A stretch of 41,040 nt of DNA from Fragilaria radians (lineage: Eukaryota > Bacillariophyta > Fragilariophyceae > Fragilariales > Fragilariaceae), in contig CAAAJI010000026.1 in the NCBI GenBank assembly GCA_900642245.1, positions 348,420-389,459 of the forward strand, in the 5' to 3' direction. This document shows, piece by piece, positions 19,881 to 31,733 of the stretch. The notes below the pieces were generated by a model. It searched no databases and was not told where the DNA came from. It saw nothing but the letters and a program-made list of their open reading frames with translations. The stretch's first letter is position 1, and each line of letters opens with the position of its first letter. The position numbers and the translations under genes are program-made.

Positions 19881-20382
19881 ATGGTTCAGTTTGTGATTCA
19901 CAACAAAGCCTTCAATGTCGCAAGACGTTTGACAGCACAGAATGATCATGATATGATGCGTAAGTTCTTAACATCCATTGTAATTTCTGTTATATTCGAT
20001 GCTGTAATCTCTTTTTCTAATCCTTGTTTATTCGTAATCGCTAGATGCCTGTCTAGAAGAAACGTTTGGTAAGTGGAAGTTAACGCATTCCTATGTTTTT
20101 ATTCCATCTTGATCAGTTTCATACCGATTTCTTTGATGTTTGGGTGATCGAAATTAAAATGCATGTACTTGGAAACTAATGCTACATGTATTTGATTTAC
20201 CAGAGGATGATTCGGCATCTAGTCCTCCTCGATCCTATGATTTCCTTGTTTGTCAGGAAATGGCGTCGCGTATGAATAAAAATAGTCAGTTACCAGCTGC
20301 ATGCCAAAAATATCCGGAAATCGTTTCAAATCTTCGTCGTCGAGAAACAGATACGACTCATGGAACAGAAATCTTGGGTTAA
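19881..20382 (+). CDS. Small three-exon protein of unknown function
   Basis: Exons 19881-19959, 20045-20068 and 20204-20382 join in phase 1 at both junctions and give 93 residues plus TAA. Donors are GTAAGT twice; acceptors are ATCGCTAG and TTTACCAG. The middle exon is only 24 nt and encodes HACLEETF with its split codons. The first exon has an amphipathic basic N-terminus (MVQFVIHNKAFNVARRL). The last contains an acidic, Ser/Pro-rich linker, then YDFLVCQEMASRM and a basic LRRRE segment. I do not recognise the family, but two perfect donors and preserved frame make the model credible. Confidence 0.7.
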
Positions 20383-20457
20383 TTGTTCCAATTCATAAGA
20401 ACGTCTTTTTCTTCGAAGTAGTAATAAAGTTAAACATTCTTTCAAGGAAAGGAAAGG

Positions 20458-20473
20458 ATATATATATATATAT
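20458..20473. repeat. (AT)8 microsatellite
   Basis: Eight AT dinucleotides about 75 bp past the stop of the preceding gene, immediately before a tandem duplication. Confidence 0.9.
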
Positions 20474-20492
20474 TTAGCCATATCATAGCCTT

Positions 20493-20585
20493 AGTGAATT
20501 GTACTAGGATATATTGTATGCTTTAATGTTGACAGCTTGAGTGAATTGTGCTAGGATATTTGTATTCTTGAATGTTGACAGCTTG
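20493..20585. repeat. Imperfect tandem duplication, about 47 bp x 2
   Basis: Copy 1 (20493-20539) and copy 2 (20540-20585) abut directly. Both begin AGTGAATTGT, share CTAGGATAT and AATGTTGACAGCTTG, and differ at a few bases plus a one-base net indel. They lie in the 3' flank of the three-exon gene. Confidence 0.9.
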
Positions 20586-20911
20586 TCGTTGGTAAAATCT
20601 AGGACTACAACGCTGCAGCGCATTTGTATATATTCAATATATGTTGATCATTTGGGATGCCGAATTCAATATTCAGAAGGCAAAGATTTTTAACGAATTT
20701 AATTAAATGAAAATGATGAAGGAGTTAAACAATTATGTATCTTGAGAGAATTAAAAGGAAGGGCATAACGCTGTGAAAGTTATGTACTGAATGAGGAGAA
20801 TTGTAAACGAAAGTACCATCAAAGTTTTATGGCCTAATCGTGTGCCAGAGAAATGAGACGGAGAGATTATCAATATTCAACAAATGAAAGTGTCATTCTT
20901 GGATACAAAGA
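20586..20911. other. Convergent intergenic spacer
   Basis: About 330 bp, AT-rich, between two genes that point toward each other. No further feature seen. Confidence 0.5.
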
Positions 20912-21975
20912 TTAAGGTAAAACGATGAGTCCTTCCTTCCCAATATTCTCCTCTAAATCATCGTCATGTATCAGACCAGCCTTTCGCGCGGCATATCCTA
21001 TCACGACACCTCGCTTCTTGGCCGATTGTACATAAGACTTGAAGTAGCAACGGATACGGTCACGAACCGTTACGAATGAGAACGCTTCTTCATCAAATAC
21101 ATAGCCATGCTCGGCTGCAAGTTCCACCAGCCGTTCCGTCAACTTGTTATTGTACTGTTTTTGCTGAACAGTGTAGTTCAAGGCTGAATGACGAAGGTAC
21201 TCTTCGCGATTGGCGATGAGGAAGGCTTCCAACTAAAGAAGAATGAGTTAGATGAAATTCAAACGTACGTACGGCTGTAGTGCAACCATTCGATATTTCG
21301 TACCTCAGGATAGTTCTTCCAAGAGAACTTTTTGCGAAGTATGGTTTCCACCGGACGATTGAGCTTGCCCTTTGCCTCCACAGACTTTTTAGTTGGTATT
21401 TCAGAACGCTTGTTTAGTGTCAGCGATTTCATCTTGGCACCACGTTTCGGATTTCGCCGATTTATTGAGGAAAGAACAGGCGAATCTGTTAGAGAAACCA
21501 AACCAGATCCAGATGAAGCTAACGAAATTTCATTGAAAGATCCATCTTGGCTTACATCACAAACGTCTAAAGAGACTGTGCGGATGCGGTGAGGAATATT
21601 TGTAATGGAGACTTTGGATCGTATTGTGAAATCCGAATCATTCTTATTACTTCTCTCAACAAATAGATTTTCCGTATTAACAACACTTGGTGGAAGAGAA
21701 GATCTTATATCGTCCTCCCAGTCTACCACTTCTTCGTCTATCTCTTTTGAGACAATGCTTGCAAACGATAAGAGAAGATTTGCACCTTGAACCTCCGATA
21801 ATTCATGCTGAATAACTCCGGTATTCCTGAAAATCTGATTGAAGTTTGAGGATAAAATCAAATCATGCTCATTTGTAAGCTTTACCACTTCCCTCTGTGA
21901 CGATGGGGTGATTTCAAATGTATTTAGATTAGCATTCATGGTAACCAAAGAATCCAATCGATTCCGAGTCAACAT
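20912..21975 (-). CDS. 'RDRIRC' family protein, copy A (head-to-head paralogue)
   Basis: Two exons, 21304-21975 and 20912-21232, are joined in phase 0 across a 71-nt intron (GTACGA...CTTTAG), giving 330 residues from ATG 21975. Residues 1-200 are Ser-rich and probably disordered, with a RIRTVS motif. The conserved domain crosses the intron: KFSWKNYPE, then LEAFLIANREEYLRHSALNYT, QQKQYNNKLTERL, HGYVFD and VRDRIRCYFKSYVQSAKKRG. I recall this domain as widespread in diatoms with unknown function; its basic end could bind nucleic acid (inference). A strong donor (GTAAGTAG, near 22141) upstream on the minus strand suggests an additional 5' exon, so the start is tentative. Confidence 0.82.
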
Positions 21976-22645
21976 CGGTGGATGAATATTGATTGAAAAG
22001 AACAAATGAACAACGTAGGCGTCTAGAAATCAACTTGTGTAGAATTAATACTGGGAAATTCTTAACTGGTCGGCATCAATGAATTTTGAGTCTGAGTACA
22101 TTCTCAATCAAGTCAATCACACCATTACCGAACACTACTTACATAGGAAGGAACACATGACAGCGGTAGCAGTTGCACAGTACTCGTCCTTCATGTTGTC
22201 TTCTCATTGAAGACCCAACTTGTTCTTTCCATTCTTTTCCTGGAATTCTCACTTTTACCTAAAATAAGCTAAATAATTCAATTCACGGAGCTGCTCCATA
22301 TCGAAGAAAAGATCCGATCCCACAAAACCCAAATTCATGCTTCCAGTAGAATTTGAACGGTTTATTCCTATTTTCGTTTCTGACATCATCGTGAATTATG
22401 TAAAGCCGGAATTACGAATTACTCGCACACAAGATGTACGTTACGTGGGTTGGTATAGGTCATTCCAGAACATCATTTTCTTCTTGATGGTTTCAGAGCA
22501 GTTCGAATCGGACATAAAATTTCGGTATTACGCTGATCTAACTCTTGCACCAAACAGCTTCTAAGTCCTGAAATTATTCTTCAAGAGGAGAGTTGTTCAA
22601 AAGACGCGTTTGTTGAGAGTTAGTATATCGACAAAACCATACCTA
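21976..22645. promoter_or_regulatory. Divergent promoter region between paralogues
   Basis: A 670-bp spacer between the two head-to-head start codons, which must contain both promoters. A 75-codon plus-strand frame (22337-22564, ATG start) is open but unrecognised. On the minus strand a possible 5' exon ends with a GTAAGT donor near 22141. I see no named promoter element. Confidence 0.5.
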
Positions 22646-23669
22646 ATGGATAACAACATTTGTGAAGCGGCCTATTTGCTCAGGACAATGACAGAGATGG
22701 CTTTCAAGGAAATGAACGAAAACAAGGACAATATAGAAAGGGCTTCAAGCATTCCTTCCAATTCAAGCCAAGATTTACTCACTTCGTCATACCGCGATGA
22801 GTACCAACATTCCGTGACGAAATCTCCGGAGGGGCCTAGAATAAGAACGGTTTCAATATGTTCACCAACTAGCGCTAAAAGTCTCTTGGATTTTGAGCCC
22901 ACTCCTTTACTTCCGCCTCCAATGCTTCTACGCAGCTCAAATCAACAGAATATCCAGCCAATTTATTCAACCGGGAGAGTTTGTTCACAGAGTTCATCAT
23001 TCTGTGGGCCATCCATATTGCTGAAAAGTCTCGATCAAAATCATTCTTCCCTCAAGCCCGTCGCCTTAGACCCATTTCGGAAAGTCCAGAGCGGAACGAA
23101 ATTGAAAAGTAAATATGTTGGAATGCACACCACAGGTAAATTGAGAGGTGTCCTCCGGCATAAATTTAATTGGAAAAAATTTCCTGAGGTACGGCTTCTG
23201 ATTTTTTGGATGTTATGGTGCCTTACTCGAATGTTAATGCCTTGCTTTCTGATAAGAATGCACTCACGTATATATCGTTCCATTAACAATTAAACCTGTG
23301 AACTAGTTAGAAGAACTCTTGAAGCAGCGCCGAGACGAGTACCTGCAGCATTCTTTGAATTTCAACTATACATCAGCACAAAAGGAGTACAATAATAAAC
23401 TCACGAGGGAAGTACTTGAGAGTGCCTGTTCTTTAGGTTACATATTTGATCGCTTCACGTTCGTGGAAGTTCGAGACCGAATTCGATGTTATTATAAGTC
23501 ATTCGTACAATGTCAACGTCACAAACGAACCGAGCCATGGCTTCAATCTCCAGGGTTCGAGGATAGGCTTTCAGACGTTGCATTAACAGCTACCGAGAAC
23601 AGAAAGGATTGTTTGACATCGCAATGTATTCCGTCGTCGCTAGAAACCAGCGACTTGCACCCTCCATGA
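22646..23669 (+). CDS. 'RDRIRC' family protein, copy B (head-to-head paralogue)
   Basis: Exons 22646-23188 and 23307-23669 join in phase 0 across a 118-nt intron (GTACGG...GAACTAG), giving 301 residues from ATG 22646. The N-terminal 150 residues are polar and Ser-rich and contain the same RIRTVS motif as copy A. The domain reads HKFNWKKFPE, then LEELLKQRRDEYLQHSLNFNYT, QKEYNNKLT, LGYIFD and VRDRIRCYYKSFVQ. Intron position and phase match copy A exactly, showing common descent. It is more diverged than A in the HGYVFD segment and after the domain. Function unknown. Confidence 0.82.
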
Positions 23670-23797
23670 TGACGTGCTGCTGGATTGAATACTTACTTTT
23701 CTCCGATTTTGGTTAGATGGCTCTAACGTCATACTAATGTATCAGACCTCGTTAAGATTTGTTGAAAGAATGTAATCTATTGAATTAATTCTTTCAT

Positions 23798-24281
23798 TTA
23801 TACTTGAATTCCTCCTGTAGCTTTCTCATGTCGAAGAAATTGAGGGACAATCAATTTGATATCCATTGCAACGGAAGTCGATGACTTGCATGCTTTACAA
23901 AGACCAGAAATAAATGTACGAGTCCTGTCAAAATAGTAAGCAATATAAAATGAAATGTTCTGACAAAGGACTAGGGATATCCGATTTATTTGCATTTCAT
24001 TCTACACGCTCCAACGAAAAAATATCAGGAAAGATAATATGCCAAGGATACTCCAAAGGTCTAAAATGTTGCATATAGAAGTGTAGACATTTTTCAACGC
24101 ACGATGAATGATGCATTCCAAAAGACACGCAAAAGAATGAGAAATTTTCTAGTGGCGTATATAATGTAACGCTGGGAAAGTCATAGAAAACGGTATGATA
24201 CCTTGCGCTAAGATAGTTTGAGTATCTGGTATGCTTGGACACAATGGATACAAATCTTAAAACACATTCATCCACTTGCAA
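23798..24281 (-). pseudogene. Two adjacent open frames, possible gene relic
   Basis: On the minus strand a 94-codon frame (24281-23997, no ATG at its start) ends in TGA, and one base later ATG opens a 65-codon frame (23995-23798). Both contain plausible protein-like sequence with several Cys (for example CKACKSS in the second). No family was recognised and no splice sites clearly join them. They could be two halves of a gene split by a one-base change, or chance. Confidence 0.25.
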
Positions 24282-25562
24282 ATGCCAGATCAGTTATTCC
24301 TCTATCATGTAATTCATTTGGGTGACACACAAAAAAAGAGTATCTCATGTGAAGATCAATTAACCAACCATGAAGAATTTTACATGCTCAGAAATATGGA
24401 CAAATCAACTTCAACTCTTGCATATGTTTAGACTTTGACCAGTATTCATTTGGTTAGGATTTTTTAAGTTTTGGAATTTCCACTTTGTGGAGCTTGGTCC
24501 CTAGTTAAAATATGAATTCTAAGTTGGTGCCTTTTGATGTTAACTTTACATCTGAGTTCCATCTCGCTGAATTTGATATTTCATATAATTTTGTTTACGC
24601 TTTAGCCCTAAAAGGTGCACATTTCAGCCCATAACTGTGTCTGATGTACTTTGATACCATTCATGATGCTTTTTGATCCTCTCTACAAAGCAATATAATA
24701 CATTACTCGTTTGATGCGTATGATTGACGCACAACTTTAAGGACTCCCCTAAATTTGAAATGAGTTTATTGATAATTGACTAATTGAATATGTCCTGCCA
24801 CTGGCTTAGGACTGGAATTTTATACAAAGGTCAATGCATCATCTTATTGAAGTCCTCAATTAGCTCTTTGTCTATTTGGATAAATCAACATTTATTCTGA
24901 CATCCACGTATAACCCTAAAATTTATGACACTATTGAACTCACACTTTGTGTCTTCACTTCATCTGTTTCTAAAAGGCAGCAGTAAAGCGGTGAATTTAA
25001 GCTGGGAGATGTTATGTAATGATTAATCCGATTTTTTTAATTTAATGAGATCTATAACTTTGTGTTGTTGACTTACTTCAGTTGTAATTGGAGTTCTCAT
25101 CAATCAAAATCAACTGTCAATATCAAAAAACAATAGAAACAAGTATCGATAGCATTGTCTTTGCGCATCTTGTCTGTACGTCTTTGCTACACTGGTGTTC
25201 ACTCGTTTTCTGACAAACTACTCCGCTCGTTCATACTTTGGGATGGAAGAGAAAAGTTTGGATCATCTGCTTCACTATTCATTGATCATTGTAATGTTAT
25301 GAATAGATATCCTTGAATTGCTTTGGTGAGGAACACTGACATCATTATTTTGTGGAACATTGCTTAACTGTAATTTCTTTGTAAAACCTTTTTCGGAGAT
25401 GAAAAAGAATTGAATAGTAGTATGTCTTGTTTTTGACTCAATCTAACTCACTTCATCTGGTGCTAACTTAGTCATACCATATCCTTGGTTTTCAAACCAT
25501 TTTTGATATGTAAATTCCAAAAGACGTACAATCCTACACAGGCTATGTGAAAAGGTGCATCT
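24282..25562. other. AT-rich intergenic region
   Basis: About 1.3 kb. I see no gene, strong repeat or palindrome. Confidence 0.5.
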
Positions 25563-26580
25563 TCAATCGCAGCTTCCTTGCTTCATCATGACAATAATGT
25601 AGTTTCTAACGGGAGATGCCATCATTTCCTTTATGATAAGCTCCTTCTCTTGATGGAATCTGAAAAGCCTTGTACTTCCAAGATCATTGGAAGTTTTGCC
25701 TGGAGACGCAATTGCGTGGAAAAATGGTAAAGATGGCATAGTTCCCTCTAGGGTCCAAACTAACAAGTTGTCCCTGAAATCTAGAGGTAAAAAGTGACAG
25801 ATCCTATACCTTGTTGTATTCTTGCCAAGGTAACGGTTGTCAAGTGCGATGTCATTTCAAGATGACCAACATCTCCAGAAACCTCAGGGATGATGTGTTT
25901 TGCATTTCACGATACTCTACCGAATAGTTCACAATGATTGACATTACTCCAATAGTTTTGCAGTTGTTTGAGGGTTCCGGTGGCAAACAGTTCCCACATT
26001 AAAGGGGCAATCATGTCAATGCTTTCATTTGGACGAAATGGTGTTAGGACATCTAGGTATGATTTCAAAGACAAAAGCACTCTACTGTGCAATAACCTAG
26101 ATGTAGACCTCTCCATGTTTTTCTGCCATCAAAGTAATCCAAACTAGAAAAGAACTGTGCACTGGAAAGCCGCATTGTTGTTGACAAAAGCGTTGCGTCA
26201 ACGTCACTATTTCTTGATTTATGTATTATCTGTCCAATGAGCAATGTATTCGGGCGTCAATTCAGTATTTCTGGCCTCACATACATAAAAAATTGACAAA
26301 CAAGCAGTTGAGGGACAGTGCTCCATTCTAGGATGAATAATGCATCACTTATTGTGACCAGACCAAGCAAGGATTCACTTTCTTTTTTAACAATATTTGA
26401 ATTAGTAAAAAATAATAGGCTGGAGAATTTAATACTTTGGAGAATGTAACATAGTTCGGACCAATTATGCCATTGTAGTCAAAGTGAATTTGGTGTGGTT
26501 GTCCAAGCTGGAGAATCTTTCCCAGAGATGCATAGATATCCACAATATTAACACTGATAGGCATTACCACATTTCGTAAA
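25563..26580 (-). pseudogene. Probable decayed protein-coding gene, unrecognised
   Basis: Minus-strand protein-like segments appear in successive frames. After an acceptor-like ATCCCACAG (near 26580) comes NVVMPISVNIVDIYASLGK... (to 26349); then a block around 26200-26100 with AQFFSSLDYFDGRKTW; then SLKSYLDVLTPFRPNESIDM... (26116-25907); then a segment near 25890-25800 with two competing open frames (HIIPEVSGDVGHLEM, or ALDNRYLGKNTTRYR); and finally LLVWTLEGTMPSLPFFHAI... to a stop at 25563. Stops and frame changes separate the blocks. I do not recognise the protein. A multi-exon gene with splice sites I cannot place is the main alternative. Confidence 0.35.
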
Positions 26581-27032
26581 TCTGTGGGATATTAAGATGC
26601 ATTTATCTCATGAGTTGAATGATTGAGAAAGTACTGTAATGGAAGAAAAGAGTCAAGGTACGTACCTATATGAAAATCTTGAAGAAATTTCTTGATGCTT
26701 TGTGTTTAGTTTATTGACTTGAGAGACAAAAGATGGAACTTGCAATGCTATGGCCAAGGTCTAGCTGCTCTTTCCTCTAAATTTTGGGAAATTGAAGTAA
26801 AGTTGTATCGTAACTTAAAGTTGTCTTCCTGTTTTAGAAACGAAACCTATGAATGTCACATACCTTGTAATAACAGCTCTTAAATCTTGCAATATAATCT
26901 ATAGTTCATTGCCAAGCACCAAAGTATCAATTTGAACATGATTTGAGTTTCATCTTGAGAGAATAGTTTTCATTTTTGTTGCCTGCAGTTATATCACAGA
27001 TACATAATTGAACATTTTGAAACTTATTTAAC
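26581..27032. other. Intergenic spacer
   Basis: About 450 bp, AT-rich, downstream of the Cys-domain gene on the minus strand. Nothing recognised. Confidence 0.5.
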
Positions 27033-28937
27033 TCAGAGCTTATGGATCAGAAGTATGCCATTAGACTCGAATATGCCTTTGGATTTGGCAGTCTCCGCCC
27101 AATATCGCTTTCCACCGCCAATGGATGATTTGGAAACGCGCGATTTCAAGAGTTCCATTCTTAGTGCCTCTGGAATAAGTGGACAGTTATAGGATAGATG
27201 AACGCTCGCCATGTTTTGACATGCTTGATATATACCCTCTAGTCTGGTTGGAAAATATGTCGATCCTCTTATTCCTTGCAGATGTGCATGCATGGAGCAA
27301 AATCGACATCGAATTCCGACCTGATGGAGAGATATTGGTTTATTGCGGCCCTGCCTGGTGTACTTAACGTCCTCTTCTCCCGCCTCAAAATATTCAATTT
27401 GCATTCGAATAAGGCATTGATACGGAGATAAGCTTAAGTCATCTTGATGCATGATATATACAATATTTCCTGACAAGTCATCTTCATTATTTCTCGGCAA
27501 GCTGCAGTTACTGTATAGGGTTTTGTAAGTTTCCAGCCTTGTTCTTTTATCGGATTCTAAACATTCTAATCTTGATCTATCATTTGACTTAGTATTTGCT
27601 GTCCTTTTTCTATTGACTAAGTCTAAACTTGCTAATCTTTGTTTATAGTGTGGCTCTGACGCTGCTATCCGTGTATAATTGCTTCTCACTGAACTAGATG
27701 TGGATTCCCTCTCCTTTGTCAGCGATGAAATCTCTTGACTAAGATCAGATGTTTGATTGGCACTGGTTATTCGCTTCTGTTTCCCTTTTATTGACTTTGA
27801 AGTTGCTAGTCTTTTTTTATCGTCCGACTCTAAAGTTATAAATCTTGATCTACGATTTGGTATTGCCCTAGTGGCATCCTTCTTTTCCTTTGTCCGTGAT
27901 GAAAACACTCGACTAATATCAGATATTTCCCTGTCAGTGTTCTCTCCATTCATCCAATGTTTCTTTTGTACATACTGAGGCGATTCCTCGTCAGATTCGG
28001 GATCTCTACACATGTTCCCTATGGAATAAGGCACACGAGCAGTGGGAGAAGACACTAGAATGACAATTGCATCTCTATCGGCATCGTATCCGGAATCATG
28101 TGCTGGCATGATTTGAGTAAGACTGTTTAGGCTACTAGGTATGCTGTCAGGGGCAATGGGAAACGGCAACTCTGACATTGACAAACTGGGAGATTGTGAC
28201 AAGACATCCCTCTCATAGAGACCAGGACCTTCAAAGTTTCTAGAATTTTTTACATCTATAGCATAGTGACGCGTAAGATAATCGAGGGGGGGTCGTTGCG
28301 ATAGAGGAGGGGTTTCCGCAGAAAAGCCTTGTGCTGAAGACAGAAAGATATTGCATGGTACCCTGACTGCTGTATCAGCTTGAGCAAACCTAAAGTGAGA
28401 GCTTCCGTTTTGAAACGATGACAGTGAAGACAAATTAGGCATAGTTGAAAAGTCTAAAGTTATGTATTTCAATTAAATTCGGTTTGTAATTGAAGGAATC
28501 ATTAGAAACAAAAGTCATAAATCACTTTTCAAACAGTACATACCTTGTATGGTATCAGATTCAAACTTTTGTCCTTCATCCGTGTTGTCTCCCTTCGGTC
28601 CATGAGTAATCGCCGAGTTAATGTTTGTCATACCATTCGAAATGGCAAGGGATTCATTTATTTGCTGAAAGGACTGCACCCTTTTTACATCCAACGATGA
28701 TATCACTTTTTCTCTATTGGCATTCTTTCCTGTCATGGACGAACTTGTTGGCTCACCATGCCTATCAACTCCCGTGGAAATCCATATTGATGTGCATCTT
28801 GGTGAAGGACCAAACATGTTTTCATGCTCATTTGACATCAACTTGGTTGTGAGCTCAGTCTTTCGCTTCTTCTTTGACATGTGACTCAAGTGTTTGTACA
28901 TTTTAGTATTGGTAAGGGAATTCGTTGACCCTTCCAT
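27033..28937 (-). CDS. Diatom-type protein with C-terminal CRxC zinc-like domain
   Basis: Two exons, 28544-28937 and 27033-28453, are joined in phase 1 over a 90-nt intron (GTATGT...ACTTTAG); 604 residues from ATG 28937. About 440 residues are polar, Ser/Arg/Lys-rich and probably disordered, with repeated 'K/R-R-L-A/E-S/T' segments around the middle. The C-terminal ~130 residues hold the recognisable domain: LSPYQCLIRMQIEYFEAG, GRNKPISLHQVGIRCRFC, GSTYFPTRLEGIYQACQNMA, HLSYNCPLIP, GGKRYWAE. The spacing of CRFC, His and the later Cys suggests a metal-binding fold. I recall many diatom proteins with this domain, often beside regulatory regions, but no proven function. A CRE-like site lies about 180 bp upstream. 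Confidence 0.88.
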
Positions 28938-31733
28938 TGGGTTAACATGAGTCGTTCTATTTTTTATGAACTGCCTGTCTCTCGTCGGAATAAAAGCATA
29001 TGCTCTTAGAGCTTCGGATAAATTTACAATTCCACAATTCCAGCTGTTTTACTCGAAATACAATCTTCGATTATGCGACACTGTGATCGAAAACCTCCTT
29101 TAGGATTGATGATGACGTCATACATTTTAAGAATCGCTTCTGAAAGTGAAAAACGATATTCCATACGTCAAAGATTCCAGGCAATCTGCATTGATCACAA
29201 AATTTTGAGGTCGTAGCATGTTCATATATGCCAACTGGTTTCCTTCTTTGCGTATACGTGTATTCATCTCTTTTCATGATAAGGATCTTAATAACGAGAA
29301 ATTTGTTTATTACTTCTTACAGATTTGCCTCAAAATAGAGGATTACCTAACGGTGGAGTAATGCCCTGATGTTAAGATAAGTTGGCTAATTATTGCAAGA
29401 CAGACTTTCAACTACTCCCGAACAGTGCCGGAATGCATTGGCTGCGATCGAAATACATGCTCATTATGATAATCAAAAAGGAAAGGTAAAGCACATCTCA
29501 ATCCATTTATATCCAATGTCATCAGGATAGCTACGTTCAAATGCACGCCCAAAAACAGTACAGCAAAAGATATTTGAAAAACTGATGCAACCTTTGAATA
29601 ATTTTGACGAAGAAATTATTGAGTGAAAAAAATGTTGCTCTCTACAATGAGTATAATCTGCCTCAGCATTGAAGAAAAACGAAATTCAAAGACGGAGTTC
29701 TTTTTTAATCAGAGAATAATGTGTGCCTAAAGCGAGTTAAGTAATCAAATACAGTCAAAAACATACAATTGAGATTATGGATGAATAAAACATATTACAA
29801 TTTACCAATAGACAAATGTAAAAGACCTCAATTACTCAAAAAGCATTAAAGTACTTCAAATGGAAAGGCATCAGAAAGGAAAAGAATGAAAATTGCCAAT
29901 AGACGTCAACCTAGTCATAAGAATACATAAATTGGCAAAGTCATTTGACAATTTGACTCAACGTGAAAGCTTAATTGTTTGCATTATGAAAGATTGATGA
30001 ATAACCCAACTATAAATGTGAACTGCCCTCTTTTACATGTAGGCGAACATACATGTCGTACTTAAAGGTCCTGCACTCAACTTAGCACTTTCAAAGTTTT
30101 CATCCATTTAAGCGATAGTAACCGGTAAATTGATTTCAATGAAGGCGTTCGAGGCGCAATCACAAAACCTTACAGCTTAGCAAACGAATGTGTCGCTATT
30201 TCGTTTTCTAATACAGGTGGTTAAGTCATGCATGCTCTCAAGGTACAGATAAAAAATTACAAATAAATCACATCTTTCCAAAGATGAGAGAGTGGGATTG
30301 AATCTCATGGCGGCAATGTAAGGGACTAGTTCTTAGCTGTTACCCTAGCGTCCTTGAGAGCACGATTATGTTGTCATGGCTTCACCGATATTTTATGGTT
30401 AGTCTCATCAGCTGCATTTTCTCAAAAAAATTCTCATTTTGAAAAGCATGCGGACCATGGCAACCCAATTCCTTACCAGTTTGCTGTTAGTATAATCCTT
30501 ATGTTTATTTGGCTTGTTACTGGTGCCGCCTCATTCTCTCACAGGAATTATCGTTTCAAAGCTATAATTACAAATAGGTCATCACCAGTTACAGCACGGA
30601 ATTCCTGATTTCGTTCGATTTCATTGCATGCAATTATTTTAGTCTTAAAATTGGTTTGATACTTCTTTGTGATTATATCCTGTTGATATTGCAGTTATGA
30701 TTCAATCCTTTTCTAAGTACTTGAGTAATGTTGAAGTGATTGAGTATTGTAAATGAAATCATGGACATGCATTGAATTTTGAGATTCTTCCATTGTTTTC
30801 ATCTTACTATTCATTAGTCCCTCCATTCACATCCAATACTTCACCAACTTTGCTTTGTGTTTGTACTCCTACTCCTTTCTTCCATTTCGTTGTTGGGAAA
30901 ATTGTAAATGGCTACAACAGAATCCTCCATTCTCATCAACAAGCATGCAAACACCAGTAAAGATAAGATAGTATTGGATTTTTCATATTACTTTCTGAAA
31001 TATCAGTCTTCTTGTTTCGAATTAAACAAACATTCTTTGGGACATGAATATTTGATTTTTTCTTTTGACCAGCAATTTTCTGGCACATGAAACCTACTTA
31101 TAACACTTCAGGTGGGGTTGATACCTCACTGCCTCCTATCTTCATGACGTTTTGTCATTGCTTTGCCTACACCACCGAATGAGATACTCCAATGGGCAAT
31201 TTTTCATTTATTTCCTTACTCACAATGACCATAGGTCCTCTCGCAATTCCTTTCGCAAACTTAATATTGCCAAATCATTTGTCGTACTATGCGTGATTTC
31301 AATCAGGCAAGTAAACGAGATAAATTTCATTCACCATATTGTAATATTTCTCTATTTGACATTATGAAATGTAGGCATCTTACCATAATTTGTTCCAATC
31401 AATCTGTTTCCATCTTTCTCCTTTATGCTATTCAATTGGACAAACTTTTCTTCTCAAATCAATTTTTTTGTTGTAATACTTTGATCTTAAAATCTGAACA
31501 GTGATCATCATTTCTACTACTAATAAAATGTGAGATAATTCATTTAGTTATATGCATCAATTGATGCATTGTGTTAAATGTGACTTTGTCGTCATCCTAC
31601 GTATGTGGAATTCAACAATTTAGTCCAGTAACCTTTTCCTTAATATGCATAAGTCTACTAATCTTGCAATTATTTTGTTACTTTGAGTGCCTGGAAGCGT
31701 TGATTATGCTCGTGTAAATGAAGAAATGAAGAA
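28938..31733. other. Intergenic region with scattered weak coding signals
   Basis: About 2.8 kb between divergent genes. A 68-codon minus frame with ATG (29071-29277) is unrecognised. A plus frame at 30354-30608 contains a possible membrane segment and two similar stretches. A possible first exon at 30908-30956 (ATGGCTACAACAG..., donor GTAAAG) could join in frame to sequence after TTCAG near 31111. None is strong enough to call as a gene. Confidence 0.35.
29113..29120. promoter_or_regulatory. CRE-like bZIP site upstream of the CRxC-domain gene
   Basis: A perfect TGACGTCA palindrome 176-183 bp upstream of the ATG at 28937 (minus). In diatoms TGACGT elements bound by bZIP factors mediate CO2/cAMP/light responses of some genes. 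The distance is right for a promoter element; function is inferred. Confidence 0.4.
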
